From contig NC_003283.11 of the NCBI RefSeq assembly GCF_000002985.6, forward strand, positions 12,028,001 to 12,092,000: a stretch of DNA of 64,000 nucleotides, in the 5' to 3' direction. The DNA is from Caenorhabditis elegans. Its lineage: Eukaryota; Nematoda; Chromadorea; Rhabditida; Rhabditidae. A model generated the notes under the pieces. That model saw only the letters and a list, made by a program, of their open reading frames with translations. It searched no databases and was not told the DNA's origin. Positions 24,072 to 35,600 of the stretch are shown one piece after another. Both the position numbers and the translations under genes were made by a program. Positions within the stretch are counted from its first letter, which is position 1. Every line of letters starts with the position of its first letter.

Positions 24072-25948
24072 TGTGGATTGACAAATTTCGTATTATAGTG
24101 ATACTATAGTGATAAAATTAGTTTTTTTTAATGTATTGTTGTTGTTGTTTTTATTTTTAAATAATGAATACGTTTAGCTTTTAGCATACTTCTTAATAAA
24201 AGTTAGAAAGGAAAGTAGCGATAATTCGGATTTTGGCTCAAGATACTCAAAATAGTCTTGAATTCAGAAATATCACAAAGTACATACAGCAATGTTTGAA
24301 GTCTCTCATTGACAAGTGGGCATGCCGTCTCATTTTCGTGTAATATCAAACAGAACACAAAATTATATGTTAAAAAAATCCTAAATTTTCATAAGTATAA
24401 TAGAAATTGAAAATCTTTTGAATTAAATTGACATGTGTTGCAATATTCTATTCATCAGTTTCCACAATATTGATGGGATGTTCGTAGTGTTGAACAAATT
24501 GTTGGAGTTCACATGTTTAACACATTGCTGTAACATTTTGATTCTTCTCCGAATGGCGGGAAACGCGAAGAACAGTGACGTTATCGAACAGAATGATCAA
24601 AAAGTTGTTGTACCCGTTATGTTAAGCATATATTATAGCGTATATTTGATTGTATGTAGATTAAACAACCAAACACCTAATTATTCGAAAGTTTTCGTTA
24701 GCAGAGGCTCGAATCGGGATTAAAAAAGTTGCTAAAGTAATAGAGACTGAAATTTAATTTCAGCTGAAATATAAAACTTAGAAATATCTGCTGCATCCAT
24801 AGCTTTCATAAACTGTTTCTTATTTCAAAAATAATGTTGGAATCATTTGAAAGCGGGATTTTTGTACAACATAGATGTACGGAAAATTCTAAACTGTTAG
24901 ACTAGACTCACTTTACTAACTATAGACTCACTATAGACTACTAGAATAATTTTCGAACATTTTATAATTCACATTCTCCGAAAAATATGCTCTTCCTGGT
25001 GTTTGTTTCAGTGAAACCACCTTCTCATAACTAGTTTACTGTATATCGGCCTCATCGAAACAACACAAACTACATTTTGAAAATAGATTATCAAGTATCG
25101 GAGGTCTGGTCATCGGATGGACGAACGACGCGTCGAGGGTAAAAGTTTGACCAAAACGTGAAAAGAAAGAGATTATTCAGATCACTTCACGATTGTTTCA
25201 CGAGGATGGAAGTGGGCGGGATTCAAGGAAAAACCGTCGTTTGGAAAAGAAATCATTGGATACGGTAGTTGTTATAAAGCTGAAATTTGGAAAATTCTAG
25301 GCATTCATATGAGTTTCATAGAATTTTTTGGCAATAGATGTAGGACAACATTTTTAAAACAATTTTTTTGAAATTTCTGAAATTTTTTGACTGCTAAATT
25401 AATTTTGCAAGTTTTCAATGAGTTTCCCAATTCTCTAGCAAAAAATTTCACTCTAGAACCTGTTCAGAAATTACTATACAATTGTATACAAAGTTTGCTT
25501 CTTTCCAGAAATGTTGAAGATGCTATTCAAAATTGGTAACTAGCGGAAAATATTCAAATTTAATTTTTGTTTCTTATTTGTTGAAGACAACGTAGATATT
25601 CTAATAGAAATCTCAAATTAGAATATTCTTTAAGTAATTTTCTGTCTTTAAAAGTTGAGTAACGAATAAATTTTTTCCTTTAACTGTATGCCTCCAAATA
25701 TAGAAAAAGAAAAAATCACCATATAATCAGAAAATATACATATTTTCCTCATTTTCTCAAATTTTACAATGTTATCCTCCAATGTATTTCCAAAACTGAA
25801 TGTTTTCAAAATGTACTCACAACACAGTTCACAGTTTCATATCGACACTTGGTTCTACTTTTTTTTGTTCTCTTGTAGTAGTTTTTCCTCTTTTTTGTAT
25901 AACCAATACGAATCCCTCATTGTTAAAACTATATTGTTCAGATTGAAG
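24072..25948. other. spacer between dars-2 and the MFS gene
   Basis: 1.9 kb without a supportable gene. Positions 24195-24320 hold a fragment related to the 6203-6628 MITE (TTGAATTCAGAAATATCAC, TTGACAAGTGGGC). The remainder is AT-rich. An open frame at 25769-25948 runs in frame into the MFS gene. A TTGTTCAG acceptor just before 25941 makes it more likely upstream or outron sequence. Confidence 0.5.
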
Positions 25949-28320
25949 ATGATGAACCCTGTTAAGCATCGGTTCCGCTATATTGTCGTCTTTCTTGGTT
26001 TGGCATGTCTTACTTCAATTCTTTCAAATTATATTATTATTAATTTCACATTTATCTGTATGAAAGATGATCCTACTGGAATTGAAACTACTGAAAATGG
26101 GGTGGGTGAAATATTTAAATTATTGTTCATTTATGAAAATTAAGTTTTTCAGACAATTTACAACAGGTATGACTATTCAGTTGCTGAGAAAAGTGCAATA
26201 GTTTGGGCTGTGGCAATTGGTACAATACTTGGAACAGGTCCAATTAACTACTCCTATGTTAGATTTGGAGCTCGTATTCCGTTTTTTATTGCTGGAATTG
26301 TATCAGCTTTTGCAACAGTGCTAACTCCATATGGTGCATATCTTGGTTTACCGTATCTATTGGCACTAAGATTCGCTCAGGTAATGGTTGGCTCCAGAAG
26401 ATAATTTCTAAGCCTTTTTTGAAAATGGGGCAACAACTTGAACTAAATTTTTTGAAAAATCTAAGCACTTCGGAGTGTTTAATTATGATGGTTGGTCATG
26501 CTGGACTATTGAAATTGAAGTTTTATAAAAATTTCATTAATTTTTTCAGGGTCTTGCTTATTCCGCCGACTTTGCAGCTATTGGAATTGTATGTGTCCGA
26601 TGGGCTCCACTTGCTCAAACCGGACTCTTTATTTCAATTCTAACAAGTTTCAGCCCAGCAGCCACAGTGATGACAAATGCCGCATCTGGCTGGGTAACTG
26701 GACATGAAGATAATCTCTAGACTGTTTTGTTTCTTTCAGTTGTGTAAATCGTCATATGGATGGCAGTCTGCATTCTATGTTCACGCAGCTGCTGGTTTTA
26801 TCATTTTTGCTGCATGGCTCTATTTTTATAATGATGATCCACAATTGAACCAAAAAGTGTCAGCAAAAGAGTTGACAACTATTCAAAAAGATAAAACAAA
26901 AGCACATATTGAGAGGGATTCGTTTGTTCCGTATTGGGAAATTTGCAAGAATCGAGTTATTTTGACTGTTTGGATCAACTCTTTCTTTGAAATGACTACT
27001 TTGATTCTTCTATTGACCTATTCTCCTATATATTTCCGTAAAGTCCTTGACTTTAGTGTTGTCGAAACTGGAATGTTGATATCCTTGTCGGCAGTAGCTC
27101 ATATGCCAGCTAAACTCTTATCTGGATGGTTATCAGATCGTCAATTCCTTTCTGAACGTGTTCGAATGTGGTTCTTCAATACTTCATCAGTCGGACTTGC
27201 TGGATTCATGTGTGTCAGTTTGGCATATATTCCTGTCTCATGGAAGTATACAAGTGTTATTATGTTCAGTATTGTCTACACTTTGATGGGAACAAATTGT
27301 GGTGGATTTTATAAATGTGGAACATTTGCGTCACGGTAAGCTTTGATTTTGTTTCACCCCAACCGTACTCATACCATGATCGTAGTGATTTTTTGAATGA
27401 CAAAAGTGGGTTTAATTTCAAAACTTAAAATTTTAACTGTACAAAAATTGTTTCCTTAACGTTTTCCTACATATTTGTAACTTTAGAATACTCTACCAAA
27501 ATTAGGACAAATGATTTCGCGGTCGAAGTATTACGAGTTTTCTCTTCAACCGCATGTGGTGTCAGAGGGTCCCATATCGGCTTGATCTAGGTCTACGAAA
27601 ATTTCGGTATTAAAAAGCAGACTTCTAAACTGATTCCGCATGATTAGAAGCGTGCTGACGTTTCAAGTAAATGAGCACGCTAGTAAATGAGGGTTTGCCC
27701 GTGAAATTTTATTGGAAAATGAATTCCCGCATTTTTTGTAGATCAATCCGTAATGAGACATCCTGTAATCACTGCAAATGGATGACAGAATCTTTAGAAA
27801 ATGCCAAATAACTTTTATTTGAATATAATAAGGGTTGAAACCTGTGAAATTGCTTTGGATTTTTTCAAAAGCTCTTTTTTATTTTGGTAATTTTCCAAAA
27901 CTAGGAAATTTGGTAATTCTGAGTATTTTGAGTGCATTCAGACAAAATCCTAAGTGGTGATACTCCAACTGTGTCCAAATCCAAAAATTTAAACACTGAA
28001 AATTATGAATTCACTGTAAATTATTCTGAAAACCATGCAATTATCCATAAACAAATTTCAGTCAATATGCTCACTTTGTGCTTGCGATGATTCAATTTAT
28101 GAAATGTATTGCCTTATTTGCTGCTCCAGCAACAGTTGCCATATTTGTATCAGATGAATCATCTCATACTCAATGGGGTCATGTATATATTCTCAATGGT
28201 TTACTTATGTTTATTGCCAATATTTTATTCTTTCCAATGGCAACTGATAAACCACAATCATTCACATTTGTCACACGAGAGACGATTGAAGAAGAGAAAA
28301 AGAAACATCAATTTGCTTGA
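25949..28320 (+). CDS. MFS transporter, SLC17-like (anion/phosphate cotransporter family)
   Basis: Five exons: 25949-26101, 26153-26380, 26550-26693, 26740-27335 and 28062-28320; 459 residues. I chose this start because TTGTTCAG sits eight bases upstream. Hydrophobic segments are spread along the whole protein as for a 12-helix carrier, beginning YIVVFLGLACLTSILSNYII. Seen: an extracellular loop after helix 1; WAVAIGTILGTGPINYSYVR with the helix 2-3 region; ALRFAQGLAYSADFAAIG; and the motif-A-like GWLSDRQFLSERVRMWF after helix 7 or 8. The overall pattern resembles SLC17 carriers (vesicular glutamate, sialin, NaPi-1), which form a large worm family. The substrate cannot be told from sequence. 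The fourth intron is 726 bp and carries repeats. Confidence 0.82.
27561..27770. repeat. palindromic repeat pair in MFS intron 4
   Basis: GTGTCAGAGGGTCCCATATC, GGCTTGATCTA and CTACGAAAATTTCGG near 27562-27608 form one arm. The diverged inverted partner is near 27707-27765 (ATTCCCGCATTTTTTGTAG, GATCAATCCGTAATGAGACA). This is a familiar C. elegans intronic palindrome; a related arm lies near 23509-23560 in dars-2. Confidence 0.55.
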
Positions 28321-28778
28321 TTAATTCGAAAAAAGAATTAAATATTACGGTTATGTATATAGATTAATGTCGAAATTAAATTTATATTCCGAACATTTCA
28401 CCCAATAAACAATTGTTCTTCGTTCAATTTACTTTCTGATTTCTAATACAAACGCAGCACCAGTAACCCAACACTTCCCCCATTCCCACTCAATGTCCCT
28501 TGAAGACGCTGAAACTTACATTCAATAATTCCACTGAACACCTAGACTACTTTGGACGACAGAGCTTGAAAAAAACTTTATTATGAGAAAAAAACTTAAA
28601 AAAAACAAGAGAAACCATAGAAAATGGAGAAGGAACATTAGGTTTCCAGACATCTGGCAATAAAAAGGGAAACATTAATGAGATTTGAGAAATCGCGTTT
28701 TTAAATCGGTGAAACAATGGGCAACGAATGATGAACAAAAAACAATAAAGTTTACTATTACCTATTCAAAAATTAAAT

Positions 28779-31747
28779 CTACTTTTTACTGGGAGCCTTA
28801 TAGAAGTCTTTTGACCACCTTTTTGCACGACGAGTATCGCCTCCTTGTTCGGCGTTCCATTCCGCTTCGTAGCGCGCTGGAGCTGAAAAACGTAGTTAAT
28901 TTATAAAGGTTATTTACATAAATTCGAAATCAATAATACCTTTTCTTGTCCTCTTTGATGAAGTAGGTTCTTTATCAATTGTAGAAGAAGGAGTTTTTGA
29001 ATTTTTCTTGGTCGTCTCATTCCTTGAATTTTTGCGAGATGAGCCCGGTGGAGATTGTGATGGTTCGAGTCGTGCTCTTTTCATACCGGTGGAAATGGCA
29101 ACAGAAGATCCATATCTTGAGCGCGAGGTATGTGGAGATGTGTCATCTGAAAAATAGAAATAAAATAATATAGAAATAACTTGGCGCATCAGGACTGAGC
29201 GACAAACGACGAATTCCGTTCGCCGAAAAAGCCAGATCCCACACATCCCTGGTGTACATTGTGTAACCTATATTTAAACAACTGGTGTTCGATCCTCACC
29301 GGTTTCAGATGCGCTTGGCATTGGAGACTCGTTTCTATTTTCAGTTATAGAAATCGCTGATATTATGGATCCGAAATCTTCCACTGGTGTCTCATTTCGC
29401 ACATCTTGATTATTGATTTCCTCTGTTTCTCGAGCAATCGAATTGACTCCAGATACAGCTTGGTTGACGGATCCAACATCTGTTACTGTTATATTATGTT
29501 ATGTTATGTTAGGTCGTAATTTATACTTTTATTACCGATGATCGCATCGACAGTATTCTCGATTTCAAGATCAGCCTCAAGCCTTTCGGTTTCTTCGGGA
29601 ACGATTTGGTTTTCATTAACATTGACTTCTGGCTGAGAAATCGGCGCTGCAGAAGGGATATCGGCAAATGAAGGATTTACATTCGCCGAATTTTGATTTT
29701 GTGCATTTTGATACATCATTGCATGATTCCGTTGTTGCTCCCACGCCGCTGAAATTGTAACATATACCTTTACTATAAGTTGCAGAAATTGAGCGAACCG
29801 TATTGAGAGTGTAGAAGCATCTGCTGCTGCATAAAAACATCATATGGCGGCATGAACGGAGATTCAAAAAAAGAAGATGGAGCCGCGGAGTTATTCATAT
29901 CTAAAACGTGTAATTTCTCATAAGTAGTTTAATTGACTATAATTAGAGGTAGTCAAAATTTATACTCACGAGATGGCATCATTCCTGGATGCCAACTCAT
30001 CATGCCAGCCGCAGGTTGACCGAATGGGCGAATGAAATGATTATTTTGCCAATCGGGTCCCTGTCCTCCCGAGGAATTCGGCATTGATGGAAACATCCCT
30101 CCGACCCCTGAAAATTAATTAATTACTATCATTTACTAATATATATATATATATAAAGCGCTTATTCCGTTTGTCCATAGTTTGTAGTCTATGTAGTCTT
30201 TGTAGTCTGCGAAATTTTAGCTTCTGGAGGGATAGTGAGTTGAGGTTAGTGTAAGGATATAGTCGGGTTACTGTAGTGGTACAATAGTGATACGGTAGGA
30301 GTACTGCATGATTACGGTAGTTTCAGAAACATTAGTTTTTAGCTCCAAGAGGTCGGGAGCCGCGCCGGAGGTGCGGTCCACGGCTGGTCAATTCATAAAA
30401 TTATTGAATTCACTGATTTCTGGTGGCAGTGGAAGACAAATTTTGAATTTCTTCATTGTCTGTTAGAATAAGTTTAGCCGAACACGAAACTGAACAGAGC
30501 CAAGTGCATTTTTAATATAAAATATTTCACCTCCAAACAAATTTCTAGCATTATGTGGTTGCTGAGCCCCTCGCATGTCTTCAGCCTGATTTCCTTCTTC
30601 TTGGGGAACAGGAAATTGGGACCGTTGTTGCTGTGAAGACATACTTCCGAGCAAGCCAGATGATGAACGAGCAAAATGCGAAGATCCATCATGTCGAGTT
30701 GGGAATGATGAGCATCGCTCTGAAGTTACTTTTTTAAACGAGAAGCAAAGTTGATGGTCTGACTTACGAGAATTGATCATTTCAGGGAAATGACTTTCCA
30801 TTGTTTCTTGACTTGCTGGTGGATTAACCTGTGAATGAATTGACTGCATGCTGTTTGAGTTTGTTTCTGTAAATTACTACTCTCAAAATAATTGATTTAT
30901 TTTATATTAGTAAGCTCTATTGCCAATTATACCTTCTCTCTGTTCCGTTTGATGAAGTCTCGAATGGAAAAACGATTGAGAATCGGCATCATTGAGACTG
31001 GTCTCATTAATTCCAATTTGTTGCGAAGCTTGTGGCATTTCAGTTTGTTCGAGATCCTCTTGACGAGCTTAAATTTAATTTTATGATGAGTATTAGAAAT
31101 ATTTTCAATATTTTGCGGACATATACAAGAGATGTTCCTATTTTCAATGTATGCACCTGAGCGTAGGACGAATTAAAATATGGGAAAAAGTTCGAATATT
31201 AAAGTGGGTTACCTTCAGAATTTTGCAACGGATGACTCGGCGGCACAGGCGCGGATTGCTGATCTGGTGGAGGAAGCAACTGGAGTTGTTCAGGTTGCTG
31301 GAGATAAATTGGAAATGCTGTCCGAGCTTTGATGGGCCGGCGAGCTTGAAGATGTTCCAAAAGTGAATTTGCCAATTTTTCGATTAAACAAGATTCTGAA
31401 TTTGTACCGGCGATATTGGTTGCATGACAAGTTTGTGTTGTTCTGTTCGCCGTTGAACAAATGGCTTCCACCTCCTTATCCTTTGTTTGAACCTCGTATT
31501 GGCTTGAAGTTTCCACAGCCGTGATAATTTCTGATTGGACATATTGATCTCTTGTTGGAGCGTGATGTTGGCTCCAGGCATCAGCAACGTCGACTTCAGA
31601 TTGTACTCCTTGATCTTTTGCGAACGTACTTTGATTTGCATAAATATCGGAAAGTGAGGAAAAAGGCACACGTGTTGATCCAAACAAGTTCCCAAAACTG
31701 CGACGTCGTCCAGTTTGTTCTGTGTTATCACCGTCAGAAGCACTCAT
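28779..31747 (-). CDS. disordered Q/S/N-rich protein with ten phase-1-symmetric exons
   Basis: Exons in transcription order: 31747-31213, 31067-30933, 30866-30768, 30719-30531, 30107-29970, 29900-29799, 29748-29536, 29479-29300, 29146-28940 and 28882-28779; 633 residues. The ATG lies directly on a GCTTCAG acceptor. All nine introns interrupt after codon base 1, so every internal exon is a multiple of three. The protein has no domain I recognise. It starts MSASDGDNTEQTGRRRSFGN, then has P/Q-rich (LQQPEQLQLLPPPDQQS), M/G/P-rich (HPGMMPS, MQQQMLL) and acidic stretches. A basic S/T/K-rich part follows (KRARLEPSQ, KKNSKTPSS) and the tail is RRAKRWSKDFYKAPSKK. Nuclear location is a guess from the basic tail. 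The gene lies downstream of clh-6 on the same strand with a 755-bp gap. Confidence 0.85.
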
Positions 31748-32502
31748 CTGAAGCGTTATAATGATTATTAATTTATTAAAAATCAAATGAGGGTTTGTGA
31801 AATGGTTTCATACAAAATTCCAAACAAAAATGTTCCTAAAAACTAATTTAGAAAATAATTTTCGTTTGGCGAATTATTTACAACGGATATGACGCAACTC
31901 TGCGTACTTTTACCTCGGCTACAGTAACCCATTTCGTTTTTCAAAACATATTTAAATACACAAAAGTCCTGGTCTGTTTTCCTGCATTAGTTCGCATCAT
32001 AATTTAGGTATTGTAGAGTTTACGAATGCGATCTTTGGCTCAATAATACCTAAATTTTGAAAAAAGTTTACTTTCAACCCTTTTTAAAAATTATATTGTG
32101 TTTCTGTACATCCTAATTACCGATGCTCCTTTATAAAATTATAATTGTCTATAAAATCATAATGGTATTATTTCACGCCTTCTAGAGAGTATAATTAATG
32201 AAATTAAATACCGGAAAACACATTAGACAAACGTACCGATTAAGATTTATCACAGAATAAAATTGTTAAGAAAGTGTCTATGACATGAACAGAAAATTTC
32301 AAAATAAGTTCACATTTTGCAACGTAGTGTTGCGATTTATTTTTTCAAACGAAATTTCAGTTTTTCAGTTTATTTCCCAAAAGAGACCAAACGACATCTT
32401 GCTAAACGCAAACATATTTTTTAAACTCTCTGTGCATTTCCATGACTTAAAAAACACGTTTTCAAAATGGCAATGGTAGAACATGAAAGAGAATAAGAAC
32501 AT
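31748..32502. other. spacer between clh-6 and the disordered-protein gene
   Basis: 755 bp of AT-rich sequence, holding the clh-6 3' end and the upstream region of the next gene. No exon, RNA gene or clear repeat was recognised. Confidence 0.5.
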
Positions 32503-35368
32503 TTAAGATTCAGAAATATAAAGTTCATCAACATGATACTCGCGGTTTCGGCGTCTTTCACGGAATCTGGCAACATCTTTTCTAGTAATCACACCACGAA
32601 GCTGAAAAACAATACTAAAAAATAAATTTGGATAATGTTCGTCCTCACATGATTATCATCGTTCACCACAAAAAGGTATCGAAGTCCAAGTCCACGGAAA
32701 AGTCGGAAAATGAATGGAAGAGATGTGTTCAGTGGAACACGGTGCGGATGAGGATGCATGTAGGGCTCAATGTCCAGGAAACATGACTCGTCGAAATTTG
32801 TTAATCCGAGTTCAGCAACAGATTTCATTTGGCTGAAAATAAAATATATAACAATTGAATTATAATATTTTCGTAGTATGTTGAATACCAAACAATTTCT
32901 GTTTTAAAATTCGTATTTTATTCAATATAAATCACTTACTCGTCGTCATCCTGGCATTCATAAAAATCATTTGGAAGTGCAGAGTTTGAAGCTCCTTCTT
33001 CCTCGAAAATTCGATTTTCCAGAAGTTTGAACAGTTGTGATCGCAGAATATAACCTTTCAGGCGTCCATAATCAGGGAGTGATTCGTATGGCGATTCTTC
33101 GATTCTATCTACTACTGGAAAGCCATGATGAAGTGTGGAACGAAGAATTTCAACGATTCTGGATACTCTTTCTCGCCGTTCTAGAGCCACAACATCTTTT
33201 CGCATCACGCGGCTGAAAATTAAAAAAAGATTTTCGAATTGTTACAACAAAAAAACCAACTCTGCCAAAATGTTTCTGCTCATCTTTGGTGGATTCCAAC
33301 CAAGAATTGGAACTTCTGCTAAATCAATATGAGCATCATAAAGTCCTTCATTGAACATATCTCCAACCCATTTTGTTACCATCAACACCAACATAATAGG
33401 TAATCCAAATGTAATATCTTTAGTTGCTTCCATTATAATAGCTGTTAATGAAATTGTCATTCGAACAACGCCTCCGAGTTGTGCGGCAGCTCCTGCCAAT
33501 GCGTATTTTCCTGGATCAATTCCAGTAACCGAAGGGAAAAGTCGTTCAACAAAAATTCCAAACAGGCGGCCCCATGCTGCACCAGTAAGAATAGCTGGAA
33601 TGAAGACACCAGAAGGTACAGAGATTCCGAACGTCCAGAGAGTGAGCAAGAAATATTCAATTCCAAAAATAACAAGAGTTGTGACACCAAAAGAATCTGA
33701 AAATATTTGGATCTTAAATGTTTTTGAAAGATCAAACTTACTTATCGGACTATGAAACATACTCTTCACACTTTCTTCAGGATTTTGAAAAAATAAAGAA
33801 GCTACTGCAGAATATTCTCCTTTTTTGCACCACATTTGATTGATTTGTGTTGATGTTGCTGTAGGATTCGCTCCTATCGGCTGACAATCGTCAATTGCGA
33901 ATATTGTGAGGAAAGCAAGAAATCCTGATACCGCGGCAACAAGAAGACATTCGAACAAACGACCCAGTTTGCTGCTCACATATTTTTTACGGAACTCGGT
34001 GAGTTTTGTATTTAAATAATTGAATAAAGCTCCAAGACAGCCTCCAATTATTCCAATGAGAAGAAACAAAGGAATTTCCCAAATATTATAATCCTTATTT
34101 TCGAAAACTCCGAAATTCGCGAGACCTGTCCATGAGAGCCATCCACTACGTCCATTGAACCAACTGAGAATCCAATTTACAGTGAATGAAGAGATCATTG
34201 CAGAGAAAAACATTCTCCATGTCAAAGCTTGATTCCAAAAGCTTGCTCCTTCTTCTAAAGAGAATAGAACTCCTCCGATTGGTGCTCCGAAAGCAGCAGC
34301 AACTCCAGCAGCAGCACCAGCAGAAACGAAATCTCTTTTTTCTCGATCATTTCTAAACTCGCGGAAAAGTCCGAAATCGATTCCAAGGGAATAACTTTTT
34401 CCCTGTGATATCCCAGCTCCTACAGCAGCTCCAGAATGGATCATAGGACCTTCTTTTCCAGCACAAAGACCACCGCCAACCGAACATGCAACTCCAACTG
34501 CTTTTGAAACGAGCGTTTTGAGACGAACAACCTGGAAAAAACGAAAGTTTCAGAAATTTTTGAGCTGGAAATGACACCTCAGGAATCGCAATTCCGTTAA
34601 GATAACACTTTATTTGAGGAATTCCAGAACCTCCAGCAATCGGAGCTACATAAATCACAAGGATTGCAGCTATAGTTACGAGAACACAATTATATCCTAT
34701 CCAAGCTATCATTACGGTCCACATACACCCTGCAGTCGTTCCACGTTGCTCTTCGCCACACTTTGAGAGCACTGAATGTTTCGTTTTCAATAGATTAGTT
34801 AGATAAGTATAACTGACAATATTTGAGAATCCAGTTAAATTTGATATCTTTACTGTAGTGTACCATAATATCAATAAATGCAGCGACGAGTCCAGTGAAA
34901 ACTCCAATCAAAAAGCATACAAACCAACGATTTCGAGAAATTCGCCAAAGAGTTAACTGAAAAGTGACATTGTTACTGTATCTATGAAATCTCAAAACCT
35001 GGTGAGATGGTTTCTTTTCAGCATCTCTATAGAGTCGATTCTCAGATATTTCATAGTTCAGACTTTCGTATCTAGCAGACAATGCTTCATGGCTATCCGT
35101 TCGACCAACATCATCCAATTGCCTTGAGAATAACAGCTCTTCCTCCTGAAATAACTTGATTTTCAGAAAAAATTGCTGGTTTTTGCCCGCACTAGTCGTC
35201 TTCTTTGCCGAGCAACGTGTTCTAGATTCGAGTTTGACATGACTCGTTCTAGCCCCGACACAGGATCTTCATTTGGATCCAGACTGAAAAATATTATTTC
35301 CGAGAAGTCAAGTGATATTTAGTCTCTTACCTATTAGAACTTGTTCGCACCCTGTTACGGGATGTCAT
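32503..35368 (-). CDS. clh-6: ClC-7/ClC-6-type chloride/proton exchanger
   Basis: Ten exons, in transcription order: 35368-35331, 35283-35193, 35145-34999, 34956-34818, 34771-34578, 34531-33742, 33696-33261, 33212-32940, 32832-32649 and 32601-32503; 796 residues. Conserved ClC signatures are GSGIPQIKCYLNG, GKEGPMIHSGA (with the gating glutamate), FSLEEGASFWNQ (the proton-glutamate region of ClC-7) and GVFIPAILTGAAWGR. DPGKYALAGAAAQLGG and two C-terminal CBS domains follow (about 610-790, ending with GVITRKDVARFRERR). The closest family pattern is human ClC-7, the lysosomal 2Cl-/H+ exchanger, with blocks such as VVRLKTLVSK and EKRDFVSAGAAAG nearly identical. The N-terminal cytosolic part is about 100 residues. 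Lysosomal location is inferred from the family. The symbol is from memory. Confidence 0.95.
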
Positions 35369-35600
35369 CTGAAATGTTGAAATAAATCCAACTGAACTTA
35401 TTGTAGACATAAGAGAAGTAACTAATTTCGATAGACACGCAACATGTTTATTGTTGGATGTGAATAGAATGAGTATGGCGGAGTATTTTATTAAACATGG
35501 TGTTTATGGAAGAAGGAATTATAAATTTATAAAATGAAGCAAGGTGTGTAGACAACTACGCAGCTTCTGAGTATCCTTGATTGTGTACGAGTTGATGAAA

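Noticed and set aside
25769-25948. In-frame N-terminal extension of the MFS transporter
   Set aside because: A TTGTTCAG acceptor directly before the chosen start makes this stretch upstream/outron sequence. The extra residues are low-complexity Ser/Phe.
29280-29300. GTTCGATCC, resembling a tRNA T-loop box
   Set aside because: No matching acceptor or anticodon stems can be drawn around it. It sits at a donor site of the phase-1 gene.
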